From positions 124,001 through 188,000 of the forward strand of contig CANTFL010001490.1 of the NCBI GenBank assembly GCA_947650285.1: 64,000 bases of DNA. Direction: 5' to 3'. Below are positions 1 to 7,289 of the stretch, piece by piece. The position numbers and the translations under genes are program-made. How positions within the stretch are numbered: position 1 is the stretch's first letter; every line of letters begins with the position of its first letter. The DNA comes from Hyaloperonospora brassicae. Its lineage: Eukaryota > Oomycota > Peronosporomycetes > Peronosporales > Peronosporaceae. The notes under the pieces are model-generated. The model saw only the letters and a program-made list of their open reading frames with translations. It made no database searches and was not told where the DNA came from.

Positions 1-127
1 AGGCTACTTTCTCCCTCTCGAGAGCAAGTTCATTGTGAATGAACTTGGCGATAGCAGCATGTTGTTGGTCTCTGTCTAGAGACTCCAACATGGTGCTGAC
101 GACGAGTTCGCCTACGGTAGAACTCAT
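1..127 (-). CDS. Ty3/gypsy gag N-terminus of element E1, partial
   Basis: The gag frame starts at 127 and runs leftward off the window. It begins M-S-S-T-V-G-E and continues through a stretch reading LESLDRDQQHAAIAKF. The same start, with a few substitutions, opens the gag remnant at 30630 in element E4, so two independent copies support the frame. The product would be the structural protein that packages the element RNA; the capsid and zinc-knuckle parts are outside the window. The leader (128-245), primer site and 5' LTR follow to the right. Frame and identity rest on the E4 match and the position next to an LTR; no diagnostic motif falls in this fragment. Confidence 0.6.
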   Translation of the reverse strand, partial: MSSTVGELVVSTMLESLDRDQQHAAIAKFIHNELALEREKVA

Positions 128-200
128 TCGTTCTACCGCACCCCATTCGATGTCACTCAAATGGGTAAACCCTTCACGCGTGGCGTGAAAGGTGTCTTCT

Positions 201-226
201 TCATCCAACATGTTCATGTTGGATGA
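201..226. repeat. Perfect hairpin in the E1 leader (11-bp stem)
   Basis: Arms 201-211 (TCATCCAACAT) and 216-226 (ATGTTGGATGA) pair perfectly around a 4-base loop. The same structure recurs in the leaders of E2 (about 11714-11738) and E4 (about 30706-30730). Further perfect stems flank it: GTCCTT/AAGGAC at 231-244, and one in gag where CGGTAGAA pairs with TTCTACCG. Confidence 0.8.
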
Positions 227-245
227 TGTGGTCCTTGGAAGGACT

Positions 246-259
246 ACCAAGTGCTACCA
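246..259 (-). other. tRNA primer-binding site, element E1
   Basis: On the minus strand the LTR is followed by CC and then TGGTAGCACTTGGT, beginning at 259. A TGG start two bases inside the LTR is the usual layout of a reverse-transcription primer site. TGGTAGCA pairs with a tRNA 3' end of TGCTACCA, which would fit an initiator-Met-like tRNA; the tRNA identity is inference. Confidence 0.6.
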
Positions 260-261
260 GG

Positions 262-649
262 TGTAACGGGGCACACCCTTGCGTAACTTAACGCAAGGGA
301 TTTGGGTGCCCCGACGGACGTACACGTGGCGAGCGAGGAAGCGTAGGTAGGGTAAAAGTAGAACTGTTATATTAATAAATTAAGTCTTTAAACTACTGTC
401 TCTTCGTTTGACTTAATTCAATTATACTAATATAACTGCATGTATGGTGACGTCTCGTCACCACTCATTGCGCGCGTCTTGCGGCGATTGGTGGGTTGAT
501 ATCATCACGATATCAACCAATGGACAGACCCTTTGGTCGACCCTTCACTATCACCACTTTGGTGATATTGTTTAAAGAATATCCATCTTATATTCTTTAT
601 TGTCACTTTCCTTAAGTGACAATATCATGTAACGGGCTGCCCCGTTACA
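262..649 (-). repeat. LTR, family F1 (5' LTR of E1)
   Basis: A 388-bp LTR bounded by TGTAACGGGGCA and its exact inverse TGCCCCGTTACA, so its termini form a 12-bp perfect inverted repeat rather than just TG/CA. Related copies lie at 4897-5290, 11774-12168 and 30765-31158. The interior is a run of hairpins listed separately. It is assigned as the 5' LTR because gag and the primer site lie to its left on the minus strand. A core block CACCACTCATTGCGCGCGTC (459-478) is shared with all F1 copies and, in altered form, with other LTR types here. Confidence 0.9.
276..649. repeat. Array of six perfect hairpins inside the F1 LTR
   Basis: Stems read directly: 276-284/291-299 (CCCTTGCGT with ACGCAAGGG); 445-452/456-463 (TGGTGACG with CGTCACCA); 494-503/509-518 (GGTTGATATC with GATATCAACC); 549-556/560-567 (TATCACCA with TGGTGATA); 599-608/614-623 (ATTGTCACTT with AAGTGACAAT); 628-636/641-649 (TGTAACGGG with CCCGTTACA), which is the LTR end itself. 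The fourth and fifth stems change sequence but keep pairing in other LTR copies. Confidence 0.85.
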
Positions 650-2960
650 CTAGAGGCAATCAATTACTGCTCCGACGATAGCTACTAGTGTGGAAATGGG
701 TCCTCATTGTCAACTCGATCTTTTACCGTCCGTTCCGTTGACAGCTGCGGTCGTTGCCATCCCTAGTCGACCACGCACGGCCCTACAAAATCTGTACGAA
801 TGATTTTTGTGGGCACTATAACCACTACGGAAGCGTGTTGGCACATGATGAGTCCAAGTTAACTCAATGACTCGAAACAGGCGGGGTGTCGATCTATGTC
901 GGTGGAGGTGGCAGTTAAAACGCAACAAACCAACCAATCAAAGCGATGGATTACACAAGCGGGCGATAAGTATTTCGGTACAGGGAGATACTTGGCATAT
1001 CAGTGCAGGTTTACGACTTCTGGCATGGACCTTCACCAGTGGCTGCGGCGAGGTACCGGCCATGTATTTCTACTTAAAGGTCACATAATTTCTACGCACG
1101 AGAACTCGACAAGTTTCTTGCTCCCTCGGAGAAGCTCCGGGTGCAACGTCAGGGATTGAAAACGGGACATTATGCTCCCTTATTCCAAGGTGTCTAAAGT
1201 TGGTGGGAAGGATATTGCTGGGCTCTGTCATCCCATCATGTTTATGCAATCATCGCTGACGCTACAGAGCTTCGCATGAAAGGAGTGCATTGATTTTAAG
1301 GGACGTGTAGCTGGATGAACACCCATGGGAACGCTGTGCGAGTGGACGGCAACTTAGCTTTACCACATATGACCAAATTGCCGACTGCATAATTCAAATC
1401 TACATATACAGCGAATTGGCTTGACCGAGTTCATTTTTACCATTCCAGCTACACATTAAGGGGCCATCTACTGCTCCCAGCATAAGTTGCGTCGGTGGGC
1501 GACATCTACACTACTGTCCTCCCCCTCAATCCACATGATAATGAGGATAAAGCCGGAAGCCCCAATTGTCGATCAGGCATTCCCCTCCATTTCGTTTGAT
1601 CTATGACTGGGTATTGAGCGTCGAGGGTACATTGTGGGGACTCGCGGAAATATTCTGCTTCTAATACCAGGCAGACCCGAATTAGCAGGGCGTCGGTCGA
1701 TTGCATTCGTTTTTTGTAACTGATCCACCAGAGTTTACGGGGACTTTTGCAGGCGAGAGAATATTTAGGCGGACCATATCAGGCTGCACGGTCTTATCTT
1801 TAAAGCTTATCCCCACCATCACCAGTACGCGTGGGCTTTACCTGATCAGGCACTTACCGTCGCCATTGACAAGGCGATCACTCGAGGCGCGTTTGAGCTC
1901 CACCAACACCAGCTTACCGAACCATCAAGACCCTTGTTGAAGCGCTTGGATGCGATCGTCTGCACGGATACCTGGCAATGCGCCGCGGCACATTAGCTTC
2001 CGTCTAACGTCTGGTATAATGCCAATGGACTATCAGAGTATCAAGTATGGACTGGATTCAGAGTAGCTACGATGCTACTCAATTTTAAGATGCGGGGCGG
2101 CCCGTCGATAACAGTTGTCGGGCACTGCCAGAGTGTCGCGGTTGAAAAGAAATCTCATGCCACATATTCTGGAAATGTCAGAAGACGCGCGCATCTAGGG
2201 TAAGCTCCTACGACACTGGACCGGTTCTGTCGACCCGTTCTGTCGACCCGTTCCTGGACACTCTCAGTCGTCTATTCAACTTTGCAAACAGGAGCGCACC
2301 GACTATACCGGTAACGCAGCAGCATTGGTTTGAGCATAGATTTCAAGACAACGTCGTGTAGGGCAAACGAGTAGGCGCAATTTGGTTTATTACGAGCTCT
2401 ATATGCCAAATGCACCTATGAAGTGAACAGAACGACGTCGTGTTTCGGTGGGGGGGGATCGCAGTCCACGGCGTCGCAAAGCGTCATTTAAATTTGGAGG
2501 CGAATCCTCGTCAACTCTCAGCTCTAGCCAAGCGGGAACATAGATATTTGGGCAGTGTGATACAAGGGGCTAGGTTGCACGCCTGTCTCGAATCGTTTAC
2601 TTTCCAGTCTAGCGGACTTAAGTGCCGCTCGAGGATCGTTACGAAAAGCTACTTCTCCCGGCGCTATGTTCCTGGCTTTGAAGTTTTCAGACATGTAGCC
2701 TTAATAATAGGTAATAGACCGCCGGCAATCTCTCTCTCCTCCAGTCATTGCTCCTGCCCTCCCTCTATACCCTTAAAATGCGTTTAGACTAATCAAAAGC
2801 CACTATTTGGTTCATAAAAGGGTATTTTTGTTTACCGATGGGCGAGGACCATTCAATGAGTGTGTCACAACGATGCAGACAGACCCACTGTGTCACGATA
2901 CCAAACTTTAGTATCGCGACGAATCAAAGTTCACTGCCACAATCAGTGGCCGCCACATTT
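650..2960. other. No recognisable gene; decayed sequence
   Basis: Only short reading frames (up to 115 codons) in conflicting frames, with no recognisable domain, signal peptide or repeat beyond a 13-bp duplication containing CTGTCGACCCGTT near 2226-2252. It is probably degraded repeat DNA between E1 and the effector candidate; I found no specific element. Confidence 0.4.
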
Positions 2961-2967
2961 TGCTTGC

Positions 2968-2985
2968 TTCGCATTTCTCAACTGT
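2968..2985 (+). promoter_or_regulatory. Oomycete-type initiator upstream of the effector candidate
   Basis: The sequence TTCGCATTTCTCAACTGT matches the core of the oomycete initiator consensus (GCTCATTYYNCAWTTT) at CATTTCTCAA. It ends 25 bases before the ATG at 3011, the usual short 5' leader spacing in Peronosporales. No TATA box is seen. The call rests on one short match plus position. Confidence 0.45.
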
Positions 2986-3010
2986 CCCTCTCGCCTCATC
3001 TTGTGACAAC

Positions 3011-3619
3011 ATGCGGCTTACGTGCTTCCTCGCTCTTACGTGTGCCGTTCTCGAACGCGGTCATGCTATCGCGGAGTCCGACCAAGTCGCGCTAGCGTCG
3101 GGAATAGTCCCTGTCTCCCGAATTCTCCAGCCAAGCGCTCTGTCCGTGGAAGACTCGAGTGAAAAGAAGTCGCTTCGAAGCCGTGAGTCGCCAGAGGAGG
3201 AGGCAACGGCATTCGTTATCGCGGACGAGGAGCGAGTACTTGAAGCGGCTGATACTTTAATACCATTTCTTGAGAAAGGGGCGAATATGGTGAAGAAGAT
3301 CTGGAGTAAGCCATCCCAGGCTTCACCAATTGAGCTCAAGCTTGATCAGCTCAATCTTGACCAGTCTAAACTTGGTCAGCTTAAGCCTCCACACCCTGTG
3401 CCCGGTCAGGTTGAGCCTCTCGTGCCGCCACATAAGATTTTGAAAAGGACGTCGACAATGCAACGATCCAAGCGACTGACGGATTTGGTTGCATATGGGA
3501 CGGAGAAGGCCACGTCGTCGGGATTGAAAAGATCCGGGAGAGTGGCAGATCTAACTGCATTGGTTCAAGGGGAGTCCCGTCCGTCGACATTGAAACGTCC
3601 AAGAGAGAAGCAGATCTAG
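3011..3619 (+). CDS. Candidate secreted RXLR-like (KSLR-dEER) effector
   Basis: A 202-residue protein. The ATG at 3011 is preferred over the upstream in-frame ATG at 2960 because it opens directly into a signal peptide (MRLTCFLALTCAV... to about residue 21) and follows an initiator motif. K53-S-L-R56 sits where RXLR motifs occur, and D72-E-E-R75 follows at normal dEER spacing, with an acidic stretch between. RXLR-dEER is the host-translocation signature of oomycete effectors; K in the first position is a non-canonical variant. The C-terminal half has a short LDQLN/LDQSK/LGQLK repeat (about 111-125) and then 21-23-residue repeats from about residue 148. No WY fold is evident. The frame ends inside the third repeat because of a length change, so the protein may be truncated. 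It is flanked by retroelements, a common setting for effectors. The target is unknown. Confidence 0.6.
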   Translation: MRLTCFLALTCAVLERGHAIAESDQVALASGIVPVSRILQPSALSVEDSSEKKSLRSRESPEEEATAFVIADEERVLEAADTLIPFLEKGANMVKKIWSKPSQASPIELKLDQLNLDQSKLGQLKPPHPVPGQVEPLVPPHKILKRTSTMQRSKRLTDLVAYGTEKATSSGLKRSGRVADLTALVQGESRPSTLKRPREKQI

Positions 3620-3700
3620 TCGCATATGATCAAGGGAAGGCCAGGCTGTCGACACTGCAATAATCCAAGCGACTGACGGATTCGATCGCCTGTGGGGCTC
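3452..3700 (+). repeat. Four degenerate 63-69-bp tandem repeats in the effector 3' end
   Basis: Units start at 3452, 3515, 3584 and 3649, each opening with TCGAC or TCGTC. The first two are 63 and 69 bp and stay in frame. The third (3584-3648) is 65 bp, which breaks the frame and brings in the stop at 3617-3619. Unit four still resembles unit one (TCCAAGCGACTGACGGATT in both) but lies after the stop. Confidence 0.7.
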
Positions 3701-4896
3701 GAGGCCACTGAAGACAAGTGCTGAACGTCTCAGACGACTCGGGGGGTGGGGGTCAGGTCAGAACTGCAGTCACAACGAGTAGTAAAAGTAGGGCGAACAT
3801 AGACGACTTGGTCGACTTGTACACAATGAATTTACACCTGCAGGGACAATTGATGACTGGGCGTTTGTGTCTTGCTTTTTCCTTCTGGCCTCACTCGCCT
3901 TCTGCTTCTTTGCTCTCAGCGGTGTTTCGTCACGTCGACCCCCGTTTCGCCAGCTGTCTTTTAGCATCGACTACCACAGTCGTCGTCATACTCCCACAGT
4001 CCCACGACCGACGATAAGGCCGTTCTTGAGTCAATTGTCTGCTACCGCGTGTTGCAAGTCGCCCGTAACACAGTCGCCACGTGCACAACTCGCACACTCG
4101 CTCGCGATTGGTTCGACGGCCTGTGCTATCTGCATACGAGGGCATCGAGGTCATTATTAGCCAATGCGATAGAAAACAGAGGAGAAGAGACCGATGTACA
4201 GGACAAAAAGCAGCGGGAGACGCTGGATGAAGGGCACGTGAAGAAGAGGCGAGACGCGCAGGAGAGACCGCTCGTTTTTATTGAAGCAGTAACAAGAGGC
4301 GAGAGAGAGAGAGAGACGAGATGAGTCCCGCGCGCTGGACGATTTGATTGCCTTCCGTCTGTTCGTGTGCCCGACAACAGACGGACGGCAATAAAAGAGA
4401 CAATGAGACGTCGTTGGGTCTGGACGTGCATTGAGCAGCACCACGTTGCGGCCGCGTTCGTTGATGCGAACAAACTTGTGGCCATGGGAGACGATGATGA
4501 TGGGGATGATGCTGGAGCTAGAGCTCGCACTGGAGCTAGTGCTGGAGATGGTGCTGCTATCGACGGGCACGACGTGCTGCTGTTTGCAGTCACGTGCTAC
4601 TGGAATCGAGCGTTTCATCGCGCGATTTACGTAGTAAGGGAGCCAGATTGGTGGACGTGGACGGTAGCAAACGGATCCGAGCGAGGCTGTCTCTTCATGT
4701 GACGCTGCGTGCAGCTTGGGCGTTGGGAAAGTGTGGGGTAGGAATATGCTGCTGCGGTTTTGAATTTGGACACTGACGTTTTAAGTTGTGTGAGCTCGGG
4801 GCTGATTGTGGTTGTGAGCTTTTAGCTGGCGATCAGACAGAAAGACGAGTGCTTGGATTCTTTGTAAGCAGTGATGCCTATAGTGGAGTGGAGAAG
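3701..4896. other. No assignable gene; low-complexity stretch
   Basis: Overlapping frames exist on both strands at 4126-4702, rich in Ser or in Asp/Ala/Gly, and they mirror each other, as simple repeats produce. A (GA)n run lies at 4301-4320. None has a signal peptide, a domain or a clear start context. A real short gene cannot be excluded, but I see no support for one. Confidence 0.35.
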
Positions 4897-5290
4897 TATA
4901 ACGGGGCACACCCTTGCGTGAACTTAACGCAAGGGTTTTGGGTGCCACGACAGACGTACACAAGGCAAGCGAGGAAACGCAGGATAAAGTAAAAGCAGAA
5001 CTGTTGTATTAATATAATTAGGTCTTTTAACTACTGTCTCTCTGTTTGACATCACTTAATTATGCTAATATAACTGAGTGTATGGTGACGTCTCGTCACC
5101 ACTCATTGCGCGCGTCTTGCGGCGATTGGTGGGTTGATTACATCACGATATCAACCAATGAACAGACTCTTTGGTCGACCCTTCACTATCACCGCTTCGG
5201 TGATATTGTTTAAAGAATATTCAACTTCATATTCTCCATTGTCATTGTTTCTTTAATGACAATTTACATGTAACGGGCTGCCCCGTTAGA
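4897..5290 (-). repeat. LTR, family F1 (3' LTR of E2)
   Basis: It starts TATAACGGGGCA and ends TGCCCCGTTAGA, each end with one change from the family termini. It is the 3' LTR relative to pol; for the antisense frame at 5423 it is the upstream LTR and could act as promoter. Stem TATCACCG/CGGTGATA (5197-5204/5208-5215) replaces TATCACCA/TGGTGATA of the E1 copy by a paired A-T to G-C change. Confidence 0.9.
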
Positions 5291-5302
5291 TCACCCCCCC
5301 TT
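5291..5302 (-). other. Polypurine tract of E2
   Basis: On the minus strand AAGGGGGGGTGA directly abuts the 3' LTR. This is the expected position of the plus-strand DNA primer in reverse transcription and confirms the minus orientation of pol. Confidence 0.75.
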
Positions 5303-5422
5303 AACTGATAGTCACCGTGTGACTATCGAAAATATGGCGGCCACCCGTTGGTCACCATTGGGACAGGGAGCTCTTGTTGGGTCCGTTCCGTTCATATCTC
5401 AACCTGACCTCGCACAGTTAAC

Positions 5423-7027
5423 ATGTCTATGCTGATGAACTCAAGGCACACAAAGTCTGTGCCTGTGCCAGCTTCTGCGGCAGACGATTCGTCGTCTGCT
5501 GCTCGTTCTTCGTCTGCAGCAAGAGGTGCTGCAGGTGCACGCGGTACAGCACCGCGTGCGCATGATGACCCCGACATTGAGGTCATCTACTCTGGCGAGT
5601 CAGACGTGTCTGACTCGGGCAATGCTGCAGAGGCGTCTCGATCACCGGCGACGCCTCAGTGTTCGCCAAGGCCACTGCCGAACGAACGGACTCGTGAGTT
5701 GCAACACAGTCTTTTCGGTAGTGATGATGAGTCTGATGATGAGTATGTTTGCTCATCACCGCAATCAGCTCGTGCTCCTTCGCACGAGCGACTTGACGAT
5801 GGTGCAACCCATCGTCATACTGACAACAGTGGTACCAACAAAGGTACCACCGTGAAGCGTGATGAGCTGAAGCCGTGGCATTTGCCCGAACGGCTCGTCA
5901 ATAGCTTGTCTCACGAGACGAGCCAACACCATCGAATACCTTTTTTCGATGCGACTGAGCTTCACGGCTTGAGTCCCAGCGCGAGCAACTTTCGCGCTGA
6001 GGAAGACTTTTATCTCGATGTCTTCCTTAGACATCGATGGTATAACGGCAACCAAAAGCGTGACAAAAACTTGCTTTTGGCTGCGTGGAACGCGTTCGTC
6101 CAAAACGTATAGAATTTTGGACGAGAAGGGTGGCTCAAGAAACTTGAGGCGACACGCCTCAGGTTCGAAAAGCGAACGCCAACTGGTGCCAGGTACCGGT
6201 TGCATTGTTTATCGAGTGAGGCAGGCATTCCTTGCCTCACATGAGAAGACCCTTGTGCGAGTTGTGTGGACATCTCGCAGCGTGCAAACAGGGACGTGTT
6301 TTCCCTAAGTTCGCCCTGGGGAAGAGTACACATCTCGGCTGAGATGCGGGACTCAGTTGCAAACTTGCAATCCGTCTACAAGCGCCAAAAGCGCGTGTTT
6401 ACCGATGGGCCCGAGGACTCATCAGATGGGTCTCGTCATACTGGCGGACGAGACCTTCAACATCCATCGACAGCTGAGAGCGGGGCTCCCAGCTGTTCCA
6501 AGAAGGTGGATACCCCCGCCACTGGACGAGGTAGCTCGTCCTTGATCCTGAATCGTCACGGTGATTCAAGATACGCTCCACTAGAAAGCGTTGATCACCG
6601 TGAGCATCCACCAAAGGATGTGGTGGAGGAGGAAAGACCTCCTCCAGATGATTCGGTTCACCATCTCGACCCTTACGAGATGGATCGCGCAATCGATAAT
6701 ATGCGCGACGGTTTGACGCACGAGAGGAACAGGCGTTACGACCTGTCTGATTCCTTGCGGAAGTACCGCAAGGAGCACAAGGCGGAGCATGCGAAGCACC
6801 GCGACGATAACGCCACAGCGCAGCTTCAGGTCGAGCGGGATGTCCGCTCCCTTTTCGGCGAGCTGGCGACAGCTCGCGGAGAGATAACTCGGTTGAATAC
6901 CGAGGTATCATATCTGCGAGACCAGACGGACCGTCTGGAGCGCGAACGCAAGAACTTGATGGATGCTCCTGAACGTGAGGTCTATCTTCATCGGAAGAAG
7001 AAGGCTCGTACTGACAGTACGGCCTGA
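5423..7027 (+). pseudogene. Antisense ORF of E2: disordered acidic N-part plus C-terminal coiled coil
   Basis: One reading frame runs 535 codons from the ATG at 5423 to the TGA at 7025-7027, interrupted only by TAG at 6110 and TGA near 6242; there is no frameshift. Order: a Ser/Ala/Asp-rich low-complexity region (about 1-170); a folded-looking block around residues 175-215 with LSPSASNFRAEE and DVFLRHRWYNGNQKRD; a Gly/Ser-rich linker; a heptad-like coiled coil (about 420-515); and a basic tail KKKARTDST. Element E4 carries the same protein in diverged form (DVFFRHRWYHNNRKRD; AQLQVERDVRS; ARTDST). It starts 133 bp inside the 3' LTR, runs opposite to pol, and its C-terminal half lies over the chromodomain and GPY/F linker. 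The function is unknown; it is not gag, protease, RT or integrase. Antisense ORFs next to the 3' LTR are known in some plant Ty3/gypsy lineages and in HTLV-1. Confidence 0.7.
5480..6938. repeat. Dense perfect hairpins across the E2 antisense ORF
   Basis: Perfect stems read by eye include 5480-5487/5492-5499, 5537-5545/5551-5559, 5596-5605/5608-5617 (CGAGTCAGAC), 5630-5637/5650-5657, 5768-5775/5782-5789, 5829-5836/5843-5850, 5977-5984/5992-5999, 6015-6023/6029-6037, 6216-6223/6233-6240, 6429-6437/6447-6455, 6624-6632/6638-6646, 6752-6760/6766-6774 and 6922-6929/6931-6938. That is about 13 stems of 8-10 bp in 1.46 kb, with loops of 1-12 bases. Confidence 0.85.
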
Positions 7028-7136
7028 GTCGCCCCACGTAAAATGAAATATGCGCACGCATCCTACGTGGCAATTCGAGTGTGTATGCATTGCCCTTACG
7101 ATGTAACACTCGAAATGGCCCAATGTACTTCGGCAC
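6399..7136 (-). pseudogene. Integrase C-terminus (GPY/F) and chromodomain of E2 pol
   Basis: The open segment starts with the GPY/F module (PKYIGPFRVLHRKGNAYTLE, then SFYVGRLRPY). After a charged linker it ends with a chromodomain at about residues 175-236: FLVERILNH, then YLVQWRGYP, then WNSWEP. The F, W and W positions match the methyl-lysine aromatic cage of chromodomains, which in chromoviruses steer integration to heterochromatin. It is in the same polyprotein as the integrase but separated from it by stops. The chromodomain (about 6430-6610) lies directly opposite the disordered linker of the antisense ORF, and the linker lies opposite its coiled coil. Confidence 0.8.
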
Positions 7137-7289
7137 TAGTTTACTACTGCCGACTCAAGTGACTGCGTGTCCAGGTAAGTTTGCCGTAGACAGTAGTACT
7201 AGGTCGCTAACCTTAAATGAAAGAACATTTGCTCTTCCATTCATGTCTGCGTTCCGTTTCTGTCGGTCTACCGGATTTGCGATGGAGTC

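Noticed and set aside
4126..4702. Overlapping Ser-rich minus-strand frames and an acidic plus-strand frame as genes
   Set aside because: They mirror each other over simple-sequence DNA (repeated GAT/CTG-like triplets), with no domain or start support.
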